From: Ancylobacter polymorphus
GTDB taxonomy: Bacteria; Pseudomonadota; Alphaproteobacteria; Rhizobiales; Xanthobacteraceae
Reading direction: 5' to 3'
Assembly (NCBI RefSeq): GCF_030813495.1
Contig: NZ_JAUSUI010000001.1
Span: 496,001 to 560,000, forward strand
Length of the DNA stretch: 64,000 nucleotides
This document shows, in pieces, positions 40,670 to 49,831 of this stretch (within the stretch, counting starts at the first letter, position 1; every line of letters starts with the position of its first letter). Below the pieces are notes generated by a model. That model saw only the letters and a program-made list of their open reading frames with translations. It was not told the DNA's origin and made no database searches. A program made the position numbers and the translations under genes.

Positions 40670-42562
40670 ATGCTTGAGACCCTGCGCAAAAGCGCTTCCG
40701 GAATAGTCGCCAAGATCCTGATGGGTCTCCTCATCCTCAGCTTCGCGGTCTGGGGCATCGCCGACGTGTTCCGCGGCTTCGGCAGCCAGACGCTGGCAAC
40801 CATCGGCGATACCGAAATCACGGTGCCGGAGTTCCGCCAGATCTACCAGGAGCGGCTGCAGCAGATCAGCCAGCAGCTCAAGCGCGGCATCACGCCGGAT
40901 CAGGCGCGGGCCTTCGGCATTCCCGACCAGTTGCTGAACGAGCAGCTGGCCGAGGCGGCGCTCAACGATCAGGCGAAGGCGCTCGGCCTCGCCCTGTCGG
41001 ATGAGGAGATCGCGCGGCGGGTGCAGTCGAACCCGGCCTTCCACGGCCCCAGCGGCAGTTTCGATCCGGCCTATTTCAACCAGCTCCTGCGCTCCAACGG
41101 CTTCACCGAGGCGCGCTTCGTCGCGGCCGAGCGCGCGCTGGCGCTGCGCCAGCAGCTGATCCAGTCGCTGGGCGGCGGCATCGAAGTGCCGGCCGTGCTC
41201 AAGGGCGCACTCGCCCGCTATGAGGGCGAGGAACGCTCGGTCAATTACGCGATGCTGACCCCCGCCTCCCTCGCCGCTCCGGCCGACCCTTCGGACGAGG
41301 AGCTGCGCAAGTTCTTCGACGAACGCAAGGTCGCCTTCCGCGCGCCCGAATATCGCAAGATCGGCGTGCTGGTGCTCACCCCCGAGGCGCTGGCGGCAAG
41401 CGAGACTGTCTCCGACGCCGAGGTCAAGGCCGCCTACGACGCCAATCTCTCCACCTATGGCACGCCGGAAAAGCGCGTCGTGCAGCAGCTCGTCTTCCCC
41501 AATGAGGAAGAAGCCAAGGCTGCCGCCGACCGCATCAAGGCCGGCACGGCCTTTGCCGACATCGTCACCGAGCGCAAGCTGACCGCCAAGGATGTCGATC
41601 TCGGCGATGTCTCGCGCGCCGACATCATCGACCGCCAGGTGGCCGACGCCGCCTTCTCCCTGCCCGCCAACGGCACCAGCGATGTGGTCGCCGGCCGCTT
41701 CGGCCCGGTCATCGTCCATATCGGCGCCATCACCCCCGGCAGCGTCCAGCCGCTGGAGGAAGTGGCGCCGGCGATCAAGGCGGCGCTGCAGGTCAATGCC
41801 GCCCGCCGGGCGATGCTCGCGACCTATGACAAGATCGAGGACGAGCGCGCCGGCGGCGCGCAGCTCGCCGAGGTCGCCGGCAAGTTCGGGCTCACCCTGC
41901 AGAATTTCGACACCAGCGTTCATGGCCAGACCCCGGACGGCAGCGCGGTTGCCTCCTTCCCCGCGCGTTCGGACGTGCTGCGCGGCGCCTTCGCCACCAC
42001 GGTCGGTGAGGAGAACGAGCCCGTCCAGCTGCCGCAGAATGGCGGCTATGTCTGGTACCAGGTCGATGAGATCACCCCGCCGCGCGACCGCAGCTTCGAG
42101 GAGGCGCGGGCGCAGGTTCTGGAGCGCTGGAAACAGGACCAGGCCGCCCAGGCGCTCGACAAGAAGGTCGAGGAGATCAAGGCCAAGATCGCCGCCGGCA
42201 CGCCCTTCGACCAGGCCGTGACCGGGGCCGGGCTCGAATTGCGCGCCGCCAACGGCCTGCGCCGTGGCCGCACCGCCGACGGCGTGCCGCAGGACATCAT
42301 GGCCGCCGTGTTCGAGACCCCCGAGGGGGGCGTCGGCAGCGCGCTCGCCGAGGGCGGCGACAGCCGGCTGCTGTTCCAGGTGCTGCGTGCCGTCGTGCCG
42401 GCGGCCGCCGCCGCCACCGACGAGAAGCTTCTGTCCGACCTGCGCACGAGCATGGAGAACGACCTGATGACGGAGTATCTGGTCGAGCTGCAAAGCCGGC
42501 TCGGCGCCCGCATCAACCGCGCCGCGCTCGACCAGATCGTCGGCACCGACGCGGTGAACTGA
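40670..42562 (+). CDS. ppiD: PpiD/SurA-type membrane-anchored periplasmic folding factor
   Basis: Predicted peptidyl-prolyl isomerase or chaperone for outer-membrane and secreted proteins, 630 residues. A single N-terminal membrane helix (about residues 12-32, IVAKILMGLLILSFAVWGIA) is followed by a SurA_N_3-type chaperone domain (TEITVPEFRQIYQERLQQIS) and a parvulin-like domain (about 245-360; KRVVQQLVFPNEEEAKAAAD, GDVSRADIIDRQVADAAF). The parvulin core is divergent, so catalysis is uncertain. The ATG at 40670 matches the family start MLETLRKSASGIVAK. It precedes trpE by 15 bases, a conserved alphaproteobacterial arrangement. Confidence 0.92.
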   Translation: MLETLRKSASGIVAKILMGLLILSFAVWGIADVFRGFGSQTLATIGDTEITVPEFRQIYQERLQQISQQLKRGITPDQARAFGIPDQLLNEQLAEAALNDQAKALGLALSDEEIARRVQSNPAFHGPSGSFDPAYFNQLLRSNGFTEARFVAAERALALRQQLIQSLGGGIEVPAVLKGALARYEGEERSVNYAMLTPASLAAPADPSDEELRKFFDERKVAFRAPEYRKIGVLVLTPEALAASETVSDAEVKAAYDANLSTYGTPEKRVVQQLVFPNEEEAKAAADRIKAGTAFADIVTERKLTAKDVDLGDVSRADIIDRQVADAAFSLPANGTSDVVAGRFGPVIVHIGAITPGSVQPLEEVAPAIKAALQVNAARRAMLATYDKIEDERAGGAQLAEVAGKFGLTLQNFDTSVHGQTPDGSAVASFPARSDVLRGAFATTVGEENEPVQLPQNGGYVWYQVDEITPPRDRSFEEARAQVLERWKQDQAAQALDKKVEEIKAKIAAGTPFDQAVTGAGLELRAANGLRRGRTADGVPQDIMAAVFETPEGGVGSALAEGGDSRLLFQVLRAVVPAAAAATDEKLLSDLRTSMENDLMTEYLVELQSRLGARINRAALDQIVGTDAVN

Positions 42563-42577
42563 GGCGGAACGCAGGTC

Positions 42578-44092
42578 ATGAGCCTCACTCCCGAAGCGGC
42601 GGACTTCGCCGCCGCCTATCAGCGCGGCGAGGCGCAGGTGGTTACCACCACGCTCATCGCCGATCTCGAAACCCCGGTCTCGGCCTTCCTCAAGATCGCC
42701 GGCGAGCGCCCGAACAGCTTCCTGCTCGAATCGGTCGAGGGCGGCGCCACGCGCGGGCGCTATTCGATGATCGGTATCGAGCCGGATGTGATCTGGCGCT
42801 GCCATGGCGACAAGGCGGAGATCAACCGCCGCGCTGCCAGCGACGCCGACGCTTTCGAGCCGTGCCCGGACAAGCCGCTGGTCTCGCTGCGCCGGCTGGT
42901 GGAGGAATCGCGCATTCATCTGCCCGAAGGCGCCCCGCCCATGGCGGCGGGCGTGTTCGGCTATCTCGGCTACGACATGGTGCGGCAGATGGAGCGGCTT
43001 CCCGCGCCCAAGCCCGATGTCATCGACGTGCCGGATTCGATCTTCATCCGCCCCACCGTCATGGTGGTGTTCGACGCGGTGCGCGACGAGATCACCGTCG
43101 TCACCCCTGTTCGCCCGACGCCCGATATGACGGCCACCGCCGCCTATGAGGCGGCGCGCGTGCGGCTGGAAAAGGTGGTGGCCGCGCTTGACAGCGCGCT
43201 GCCCAACCTGCCCTCGGAAGACGCGTTCCACCAGGCGGTGGAGCCGCAGTCCAACACCGAGCCGGCCGAATATCGCGACATGGTCGAGCGGGCGAAGGAG
43301 TATATCCGCGCCGGCGACATCTTCCAGGTCGTGCTCTCCCAGCGTTTCGAGGCGCCCTTCGCGCTGCCACCCTTCTCGCTCTACCGGGCATTGCGGCGGA
43401 TCAACCCGGCGCCGTTCCTCGTCTATTTCAACTTCGGCGGCTTCTCGCTGGTCTGTTCCAGCCCGGAAATCCTGGTGCGGCTGCGCGACGGCACCGTCAC
43501 CATCCGCCCCATCGCCGGCACCCGCCGACGCGGCGCCACTCCGCATGAGGACAAGGCGCTGGAGGAAGAACTCCTCGCCGACCCGAAGGAGCGGGCCGAA
43601 CATCTGATGCTGCTCGACCTCGGCCGCAACGATGTCGGCCGCGTGGCGAAGATCGGTACGGTGGAGGTGACCGACAGCTTCTTCATCGAGCGCTACAGCC
43701 AAGTGATGCATATCGTCTCCAATGTCGAAGGCGCGCTCGACCCGCGCCGCGACGCGCTGGACGCACTGGCCGCCGGTTTCCCTGCCGGCACGGTATCGGG
43801 CGCGCCGAAAGTGCGGGCGATGGAGATCATCGACGAGCTGGAGCGCGACAAGCGTGGCATCTATGCCGGCGCCATCGGTTATTTCGGCGCCGATGGCGAG
43901 ATGGACACCTGCATCGTGCTGCGCACCGCCGTGGTGAAGGACGGGCGGATGTATGTGCAGGCGGGCGCCGGCATCGTCTATGATTCCGTGCCCGAAAGCG
44001 AACAGCAGGAATGCGTCAACAAGGCCAAGGCGCTGTTCCGCGCCGGCGAGGAAGCCGTGCGCTTCGCCGCCCGGGCCGGCAGGGGGCAGTAA
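42578..44092 (+). CDS. trpE: Anthranilate synthase component I
   Basis: Aminates chorismate to anthranilate, the first committed step of tryptophan synthesis, using ammonia from TrpG. The 504-residue protein has the regulatory N-terminus with an LLES element (SFLLESVEGGATRGRYSMIG) that binds tryptophan. The catalytic domain shows DIFQVVLSQRF, IRPIAGTRRRG, LLADPKERAEHLMLLDLGRND and AGTVSGAPKVRAMEII. TrpE and TrpG are separate here, unlike the TrpEG fusion of Rhizobium and Brucella. A 139-base gap with possible leader and hairpins follows. Confidence 0.97.
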   Translation: MSLTPEAADFAAAYQRGEAQVVTTTLIADLETPVSAFLKIAGERPNSFLLESVEGGATRGRYSMIGIEPDVIWRCHGDKAEINRRAASDADAFEPCPDKPLVSLRRLVEESRIHLPEGAPPMAAGVFGYLGYDMVRQMERLPAPKPDVIDVPDSIFIRPTVMVVFDAVRDEITVVTPVRPTPDMTATAAYEAARVRLEKVVAALDSALPNLPSEDAFHQAVEPQSNTEPAEYRDMVERAKEYIRAGDIFQVVLSQRFEAPFALPPFSLYRALRRINPAPFLVYFNFGGFSLVCSSPEILVRLRDGTVTIRPIAGTRRRGATPHEDKALEEELLADPKERAEHLMLLDLGRNDVGRVAKIGTVEVTDSFFIERYSQVMHIVSNVEGALDPRRDALDALAAGFPAGTVSGAPKVRAMEIIDELERDKRGIYAGAIGYFGADGEMDTCIVLRTAVVKDGRMYVQAGAGIVYDSVPESEQQECVNKAKALFRAGEEAVRFAARAGRGQ

Positions 44093-44096
44093 GGCG

Positions 44097-44179
44097 ATGA
44101 GCAGGGATCGGCGCCACGAGCGATGGCGGGGCTGGCGATAGAGACCATCGCCCGCCGGCGCGGCTTGACCCCGCGCCGG
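44097..44179 (+). promoter_or_regulatory. Possible Trp-containing leader peptide and hairpins before trpG
   Basis: The trpE-trpG gap contains a 14-codon frame (44097-44141, MSRDRRHERWRGWR) with two Trp codons near its end. GCGATGG (44120-44126) can pair with CCATCGC (44145-44151), or GGCGAT (44134-44139) with ATCGCC (44147-44152); these exclude each other. A perfect 9-bp hairpin follows (44155-44163 with 44171-44179). This resembles attenuation, but the last hairpin has no T-run and Trp codons are easily random in GC-rich DNA. Confidence 0.25.
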
Positions 44180-44231
44180 AACAGCCCCTAGACCTTCTCA
44201 CAGCCGCATCAGGCCGGCGGATGGACGCACG

Positions 44232-44840
44232 ATGATCCTGCTCATCGACAATTACGACAGCTTCACCTGGAACCTCGTCCACTACATTGGCGGGCTCGGC
44301 GCCGAGGTGGAGGTGCGCCGCAACGACACGCTCACCGTCGATGAGGCGATGGCGCTGAAGCCGGAGGCGATCGTCATTTCGCCCGGCCCGGCGACCCCCA
44401 ACGAGGCCGGCATTTCCTGCGCGCTCATCGAGCGCGCCGCGAAGGAAGGCGTGCCGGTGTTCGGCGTCTGCCTCGGACACCAGGCCATCGGCCAGGTGTT
44501 CGGCGGCGACGTGGTGCGCGCGCCGCAGCCGATCCATGGCAAGCTGTCGGACATCCACCACCGCAATGACGGCGTGTTCCACGGCATCAACGGGCCGCTG
44601 AAGGCGACGCGCTACCACTCGCTGGTGGTGAAGCGCGACACGCTGCCCGACACGCTGGCGGTCACGGCCGAGACCGATGACGGCCTCATCATGGGCCTGT
44701 CGCACACCACGCTGCCCGTGCATGGCGTGCAATTTCACCCGGAGAGCATCGCCTCCGAGCACGGCCGCACCATTCTCAAGAATTTCCTCGATCTCGCGCG
44801 CGCCTGGAATGCCGGCCCCGGCCGGGAGCGGGCGGCGTGA
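44232..44840 (+). CDS. trpG: Anthranilate synthase component II (glutamine amidotransferase)
   Basis: Releases ammonia from glutamine for TrpE. The class-I glutaminase of 202 residues begins [20 protein letters not shown] and has nucleophile C80 in [11 protein letters not shown] and the His/Glu pair in [14 protein letters not shown]. It may also serve 4-amino-4-deoxychorismate synthase, as dual-use TrpG/PabA is common, but nothing here decides that. The stop overlaps the trpD GTG by four bases (GTGA), implying translational coupling. Confidence 0.97.
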   Translation: MILLIDNYDSFTWNLVHYIGGLGAEVEVRRNDTLTVDEAMALKPEAIVISPGPATPNEAGISCALIERAAKEGVPVFGVCLGHQAIGQVFGGDVVRAPQPIHGKLSDIHHRNDGVFHGINGPLKATRYHSLVVKRDTLPDTLAVTAETDDGLIMGLSHTTLPVHGVQFHPESIASEHGRTILKNFLDLARAWNAGPGRERAA

Positions 44841-45898
44841 GCGCGGCACAACAGGCGGGGACGCAGAGCCAGATGGACAATCTCAAGCCCATTATCGGCA
44901 AGCTGGCGACCGGCACCACGCTGACGCGTGCGGAAGCCGCCGCCGCCTTCGACGTGATGATGTCCGGCGAGGCGACGCCCTCGCAGATCGGCGCCATCCT
45001 CATGGCGCTGCGGGTGCGCGGCGAGGCGATCGAGGAGATTGCCGGCGCCGTCACCACCATGCGCTCCAAGATGCTGCGGGTGGACGCGCCGGCGGAAGCG
45101 GTGGACGTAGTCGGCACCGGCGGCGACGCCTCCGGCTCCTACAACATTTCCACCTGCGCCTCCTTCATCGTCGCCGGGGCGGGCGTCCCGGTGGCCAAGC
45201 ACGGCAACCGTGCGCTGTCCTCCAAATCCGGCGCGGCGGATGTGCTGATGGCGCTGGGAGTGAAGATCGACCTGACGCCGCAACAGATCGCCACCTGCAT
45301 CCGCGAGGCGGGCATCGGCTTCATGTTCGCCCCGGCCCATCACCCGGCGATGAAGCATGTCGGCCCGACGCGGGTGGAAATGGGCACGCGCACCATCTTC
45401 AACCTCATCGGCCCGCTGTCGAATCCCGCCGGCGTGACCCGTCAGATGGTCGGCGTGTTCGCCCGCACCTGGGTCGAGCCCCTCGCCGAAGTGCTGCGCA
45501 CGCTGGGGTCCGCCCATGCCTGGGTGGTGCATGGCTCCGACGGGCTCGACGAGATCACCACGACAGGCCCGACCCAGGTGGCCGAGCTGAAGGATGGCAG
45601 CATCCGCAGCTTCGAGATCACGCCGGAAGAGTTCGGCCTTGCCCGGGCGACGCCGGAGGCGCTGAAGGGCGGCGACGGCGCCGCCAATGCACTGGCGCTG
45701 CGCGCCGTGCTGGCGGGCGAGCCGAGCGCCTATGCCGATGTCTCGCTGCTGAATGCCGCCGCCGCGCTGGTCGTCGCCGGCAAGGCGGACGACCTCGGCG
45801 CCGGGCTGGAGCTGGCCCGCGCCAGCCTCACGGGCGGCCATGCCGCCGCGGCGCTCGACCGGCTGATCGCCACCTCGGCACTGGCGGCGGCGGAATAG
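44837..45898 (+). CDS. trpD: Anthranilate phosphoribosyltransferase
   Basis: Transfers phosphoribose from PRPP to anthranilate, the second step of tryptophan synthesis. The 353-residue protein has the PRPP loop [16 protein letters not shown], then [36 protein letters not shown] and the conserved GPLSNPAG. The GTG at 44837 overlaps the trpG stop; an ATG at 44873 ([14 protein letters not shown]) is an alternative that fits family alignments nearly as well. trpC follows after 9 bases. Confidence 0.97.
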   Translation: MSAAQQAGTQSQMDNLKPIIGKLATGTTLTRAEAAAAFDVMMSGEATPSQIGAILMALRVRGEAIEEIAGAVTTMRSKMLRVDAPAEAVDVVGTGGDASGSYNISTCASFIVAGAGVPVAKHGNRALSSKSGAADVLMALGVKIDLTPQQIATCIREAGIGFMFAPAHHPAMKHVGPTRVEMGTRTIFNLIGPLSNPAGVTRQMVGVFARTWVEPLAEVLRTLGSAHAWVVHGSDGLDEITTTGPTQVAELKDGSIRSFEITPEEFGLARATPEALKGGDGAANALALRAVLAGEPSAYADVSLLNAAAALVVAGKADDLGAGLELARASLTGGHAAAALDRLIATSALAAAE

Positions 45899-45907
45899 GA
45901 GCGCGCG

Positions 45908-46723
45908 ATGGCCGACATTCTGGAGAAGATCGGCGCTTATAAGCGCGAGGAGATCGCCACCGCCAAGCGCGAGCGGCCGCTCGCGCAGGTGCGCGACGCC
46001 GCCGAGGCGCAGCCGCCAGCGCGCGGCTTCCTGCGGGCGATCGAGGCGAAGATCGCTGAAGGCCGCACCGCGCTGATCGCCGAGATCAAGAAAGCCAGCC
46101 CCTCCAAGGGACTGATCCGCGCCGATTTCGACCCGCCCGCGCTGGCGAAGGCCTATGAGGCCGGCGGCGCGGCGTGTCTGTCCGTGCTGACCGACGGCCC
46201 CTCCTTCCACGGCGCGCCGGAATTCCTCGTCGCCGCCCGCGCCGCCTGCGCGCTGCCGGCGCTGCGCAAGGATTTCCTTTACGACACCTATCAGGTGTTC
46301 GAGGCGCGCAGCTGGGGCGCGGACTGCATCCTCGTCATCATGGCCTTGGTCGACGATGCGCTGGCGCTCGACCTTGTCGAGACCGCCCACGGCCTCGGCA
46401 TGGACGCGCTGATCGAGGTGCATGACGACGCCGAACTCGACCGGGCCTTGAAGCTGCCGGCGAAGCTGGTCGGCATCAATAACCGCAACCTGCGCACCTT
46501 CGACGTGACGCTGGAAACCTCCGAGCGCCTCGCCCCGCGCATCCCGGCGGACCGCATCATCGTCGGCGAGAGCGGCATCTTCACGCCGGACGATATCGCC
46601 CGGCTGGCGCAGGTGAACATCAGCACCATCCTTGTCGGCGAAAGCCTGATGCGGCAGGCGGATGTGGCGGCGGCGACGCGGGCCCTGCTCGCCCCCGCCC
46701 TGCCCGCGCGCGCGGCCGGCTGA
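45908..46723 (+). CDS. trpC: Indole-3-glycerol phosphate synthase
   Basis: Closes the indole ring in the fourth step of tryptophan synthesis. It is a TIM barrel of 271 residues with [20 protein letters not shown] (catalytic Lys), [42 protein letters not shown] and [12 protein letters not shown]. It is monofunctional, not fused to TrpF. trpF, trpB and trpA are absent from the window and in alphaproteobacteria usually form another operon. moaC starts 3 bases after the stop. Confidence 0.97.
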   Translation: MADILEKIGAYKREEIATAKRERPLAQVRDAAEAQPPARGFLRAIEAKIAEGRTALIAEIKKASPSKGLIRADFDPPALAKAYEAGGAACLSVLTDGPSFHGAPEFLVAARAACALPALRKDFLYDTYQVFEARSWGADCILVIMALVDDALALDLVETAHGLGMDALIEVHDDAELDRALKLPAKLVGINNRNLRTFDVTLETSERLAPRIPADRIIVGESGIFTPDDIARLAQVNISTILVGESLMRQADVAAATRALLAPALPARAAG

Positions 46724-46726
46724 GCG

Positions 46727-47212
46727 ATGAGCGACGCGCCCCGCCTCACCCATCTCGACGCCGCCGGCGCCGCCCACATGGTCGATGTCGCCGACAAGGC
46801 CGTCACCGACCGCGTGGCGGTGGCAGAGGGGCAGGTGACGATGCGGGCGGAGACGCTCGAGCTCATCCTCTCCGGCAACGCCAAGAAGGGCGATGTGATC
46901 GGCACGGCACGGCTCGCCGGCATCATGGCGGCCAAGCGTACGCATGAGCTGATCCCGCTCTGCCATGCGCTGCTGCTGTCCAAGGTCGCGGTGGAGATCG
47001 AGCCGGCGCCGTCACTCCCCGGTCTCGTCATCCGCGCCACCGTGCGCACCGCCGGACAGACCGGGGTGGAGATGGAAGCGCTGACCGCGGTCACCGTCGC
47101 CGGCCTCACCATTTACGACATGGCCAAGGCGGTCGACCGGGGCATGCGGATCGAGAATGTCCGCCTGCTGGAAAAGGCCGGCGGGCGTTCCGGCCACTGG
47201 CAGGCCGACTGA
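46727..47212 (+). CDS. moaC: Cyclic pyranopterin monophosphate synthase MoaC
   Basis: Second enzyme of molybdenum cofactor synthesis: forms cyclic pyranopterin monophosphate from the MoaA product. The 161-residue protein has [73 protein letters not shown] and [13 protein letters not shown], all canonical. It sits in the run trpG-trpD-trpC-moaC-moeA, so cofactor genes are transcribed with trp genes, a known alphaproteobacterial arrangement without an obvious metabolic reason. Confidence 0.97.
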   Translation: MSDAPRLTHLDAAGAAHMVDVADKAVTDRVAVAEGQVTMRAETLELILSGNAKKGDVIGTARLAGIMAAKRTHELIPLCHALLLSKVAVEIEPAPSLPGLVIRATVRTAGQTGVEMEALTAVTVAGLTIYDMAKAVDRGMRIENVRLLEKAGGRSGHWQAD

Positions 47213-47222
47213 GGAGAGAACC

Positions 47223-48443
47223 ATGGCGCTGATGCCGGTCGAGGAGGCGCTGTCCCTCCTTCTCTCCACCGCCGCGCCGCTCGGCGCCGAGACCGTGCCG
47301 CTGGATGCCGCCGCCGGCCGGGTGCTGACCGCGCCGGTGATCGCCCGCCGCACCACGCCGGGCGCCGATGTTTCCGCCATGGATGGCTACGCGCTGCGGG
47401 CGCAGGATGCCACCGAGCCGGGGGCAACGCTCACCGTCATCGGCGAATCCGCCGCCGGCCGCCCCTATACCGGCGCGGTGCTGCCCGGCACCACGGTCCG
47501 CATCTTCACCGGCGCCGTGCTGCCGGAAGGCGCCGACGCCATCGTTATCCAGGAGGACACGCGCCGCGCGGGCGATGTCGTCACGGTGACGGAAGCGGCG
47601 ACGCCCGGCCGGCATATCCGTCGCGCCGGCGACGACTTCGCCGCGGGTGAGACACTGCTGCCGGCCGGCCACCGCCTGCGTGCGCGCGACCTCGCCCTTG
47701 TCGCCGCCGGCGATGTCGACATGGTTTCCGTGGCGCGCCGCCCGCGTGTCGCGCTGCTGTCCACGGGCGACGAGCTGGTGCGGCCGGGCACAGCCGCGGG
47801 GGCTCATCAGGTGATCGTCTCCAACATCTACTCCGTCGCCGCCTTGGCCCGTGGGGCCGGGGCGGAGGTGATCGACCTCGGCATCCTCCCCGACCGCATG
47901 GACGCGACCGAGACCGGCGTGCGGGCGGCGCTCGATGGCGGCTTCGACGTGCTGGTGACGACGGGCGGCGCCTCGGTGGGGGACCACGACCTCATCGCCC
48001 CGGCGCTCACCGCGCAGGGGGTTGACCTCGCCGTCCACAAAATCGCGCTGCGGCCGGGAAAGCCGCTAATGTTCGGCCGTTCCGCCGCGACGCGCACGCA
48101 GGTTCTCGGGCTGCCCGGCAACCCCGTTTCGGCCCATGTCTGCGCGCTGCTGTTCCTCGTGCCGCTCATCAAGGCGCTGCAGGGGCTGGCCGTGCCGGCC
48201 CATCCCGCGCTGGAGCCCGCCCGACTCGCGGCCGATGTGAAGGCGAACGAGCAGCGCATGGATTTCCAGCGGGCCGAAATCGTCGGCCATGCGGAGGTCG
48301 TGCCGCTGGTACGGCCGCTGCCGGTGCAGGACAGTTCCATGCTGCGCAACCTCGCCCGCGCTGATGTGCTGCTCGTCCGCCGGCCACACGCGCCGGCGGC
48401 CATGGCCGGGGAACCGTGCGAGATTCTGCGCCTGGAGGATTGA
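47223..48443 (+). CDS. moeA: Molybdopterin molybdenumtransferase MoeA
   Basis: Inserts molybdate into adenylylated molybdopterin. The 406-residue protein has the MoeA N-terminal domain (PVEEALSLLLSTAAPLGAET), the MoCF_biosynth domain with VSAMDGYALRA, VRIFTGAVLPEGADAIVIQE and VLVTTGGASVGDHD, then PGKPLMFGRS, GLPGNPVSAHVC and a C-terminal domain IV. The ATG at 47223 lies behind a GAGGAGAG site and 10 bases after moaC. Molybdoenzymes are not encoded in the window. Confidence 0.97.
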   Translation: MALMPVEEALSLLLSTAAPLGAETVPLDAAAGRVLTAPVIARRTTPGADVSAMDGYALRAQDATEPGATLTVIGESAAGRPYTGAVLPGTTVRIFTGAVLPEGADAIVIQEDTRRAGDVVTVTEAATPGRHIRRAGDDFAAGETLLPAGHRLRARDLALVAAGDVDMVSVARRPRVALLSTGDELVRPGTAAGAHQVIVSNIYSVAALARGAGAEVIDLGILPDRMDATETGVRAALDGGFDVLVTTGGASVGDHDLIAPALTAQGVDLAVHKIALRPGKPLMFGRSAATRTQVLGLPGNPVSAHVCALLFLVPLIKALQGLAVPAHPALEPARLAADVKANEQRMDFQRAEIVGHAEVVPLVRPLPVQDSSMLRNLARADVLLVRRPHAPAAMAGEPCEILRLED

Positions 48444-48499
48444 CGCCGCCCGGCCGCGCCTGTGTTCTCAACGCTTGGCTGGCGAATGAGGGGCTGCGC

Positions 48500-48886
48500 A
48501 TGGACATCGATCTTCCCGAGATAGTCGCCGAAGTCCGCGCCGCCTTCGAGCGCTATGAGCGGGCGCTGGTGGGCAATGATGTCGCCGAACTCGACGCGCT
48601 GTTCTGGGACGATACCCGCACCCTGCGCTATGGTGGGGCTGAGAATCTCTATGGCATCGCGGCGATCCGCGCCTTCCGCGCCGCCCGCTCGCCCGCCGGG
48701 CTGGAACGGACACTCGACGGCACGGTGATCACCACCTATGGCCGCGACATGGCGGTGGCCTCCACCCTGTTCCGGCGTGCGACGGCGCCGGGACGGGTCG
48801 GCCGGCAGATGCAAACCTGGATGCGCACGCCGGAAGGCTGGAAAGTCGTGGCTGCCCATGTCAGCGTGATCGACGACCCTCTCTGA
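48500..48886 (+). CDS. HpxZ/AtzH-like (DUF3225, SnoaL fold) protein
   Basis: Small cone-fold protein of 128 residues resembling HpxZ of oxalurate/purine catabolism and AtzH-type proteins of urea-derivative pathways. Visible: DLPEIVAEVRAAFERYERAL, LDALFWDDTRTLRYGGAENL, YGIAAIRAFRAARSPAGL, TYGRDMAVASTLFRR, GRVGRQMQTWMRTPEGWKVV. In known pathways it neighbours an AtzF- or amidase-type hydrolase, but none is present here; only a GntR regulator follows. Its specific reaction in this organism is unassigned. Confidence 0.75.
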   Translation: MDIDLPEIVAEVRAAFERYERALVGNDVAELDALFWDDTRTLRYGGAENLYGIAAIRAFRAARSPAGLERTLDGTVITTYGRDMAVASTLFRRATAPGRVGRQMQTWMRTPEGWKVVAAHVSVIDDPL

Positions 48887-48969
48887 GCCCTTGGTGAAGC
48901 CCGACGTGGCGGCTACACATGGGATGGCCGCCCGGCATTCGGGCGAGCCTGTCGGTTCTGTGTTCGCTC

Positions 48970-49683
48970 ATGTCGGTGCTGCCTGTCCGCCTGCCGCTCG
49001 ATCGGCCCGCCTCCCCCTCCCGACCGGCGCCTGGCCGGCCGGGGCGCAAGACGCGCGCGGAAGAGTTGCGCATGCAGCTTGCCGACGAGATCACCCGCGG
49101 CACGCTGCCTCCCGGCTCGGCGCTCGATGAGACCGCACTCGCCGCCCGCTTCGGCGTGTCGCGCACCCCCGTGCGCGAGGCGCTGCGCGAACTCGTCGCC
49201 TCCGGCCTGGTCGACGCGCGCCCGCATCGCGGCGCCGTGGTGGCGCGCCCGAGCGTGGCCCGGCTGCAGAACATGTTCGAGGTGATGGCCGAGCTGGAAG
49301 CGCTGTGCGCCGGCCTGTGCGCGCTCAAGATGACGCCGCCCGAACGCCGTCAGCTGGAACAGCTGCACACCGAGATGGGCGAACTCATGCGGCTGGGGGA
49401 TTTCGCCGCCTATCGCGAGGCCAATGAACTGTTCCACACCTCGGTCTATGCCGGTAGCCACAACGATTATCTGATCGAACTGACGCTCGGCACACGCCGG
49501 CGCCTCTCTCCGTTCCGCCGCGCGCAGTTCCGCGCGCTCGGCCGCCTCGCGCTCTCCCATGCCGAGCACGACCGCGTAACCACCGCCGTTCTGCGCGGCG
49601 ACCGCGACGGCGCGGCAAGCGCCATGCGCGACCATATCGCCATCGTCCACGATGCTTACGAGCAATACGCCCAGACGCTGTGA
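48970..49683 (+). CDS. GntR-family (FCD domain) transcriptional regulator
   Basis: Metabolite-responsive DNA-binding regulator. An N-terminal winged helix-turn-helix (LRMQLADEITRGTLPPGSAL, then ALAARFGVSRTPVREALREL) is followed by an all-helical FCD ligand domain with the metal-type His positions (FHTSVYAGSHNDYL, ALSHAEHDRVTTAV, MRDHIAIVHDAYEQY). About 237 residues from the ATG at 48970. An ATG at 48919 is equally in frame; neither has a strong ribosome-binding site, so the start is uncertain. Adjacent to the HpxZ-like gene, so it may control nitrogenous-compound catabolism. The effector is unknown. Confidence 0.88.
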   Translation: MSVLPVRLPLDRPASPSRPAPGRPGRKTRAEELRMQLADEITRGTLPPGSALDETALAARFGVSRTPVREALRELVASGLVDARPHRGAVVARPSVARLQNMFEVMAELEALCAGLCALKMTPPERRQLEQLHTEMGELMRLGDFAAYREANELFHTSVYAGSHNDYLIELTLGTRRRLSPFRRAQFRALGRLALSHAEHDRVTTAVLRGDRDGAASAMRDHIAIVHDAYEQYAQTL

Positions 49684-49755
49684 CGACGCGGCGGGACACG
49701 CCGATGCGCGCCGCTGGCTGTGCCGGAGGTATTTAACCTCTCTTTACCCATTGTG

Positions 49756-49812
49756 GAACACAATAAGAACGGCTAGTCTTTGTTCGTGATTTGTTTCGTT
49801 CCGGCGCCGTCC
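49756..49812 (+). promoter_or_regulatory. LexA operator region with tandem SOS boxes
   Basis: Alphaproteobacterial LexA binds GTTC-N7-GTTC. A perfect copy lies in inverse orientation at 49756-49770 (GAAC-ACAATAA-GAAC). A near copy is at 49782-49796 (GTTC-GTGATTT-GTTT) and a weaker one at 49798-49812 (GTTC-N7-GTCC). A possible TTGTGG (49751) and TAGTCT (49774) pair spans the perfect box. The lexA ATG is at 49832, so autorepression is expected. Confidence 0.85.
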
Positions 49813-49831
49813 GGCAGACGGGGTTGTCTTG

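Noticed and set aside
40613..43711. Thousand-codon minus-strand frame opposite ppiD and trpE
   Set aside because: Shadow of real genes; composition is low-information and has no start signal.
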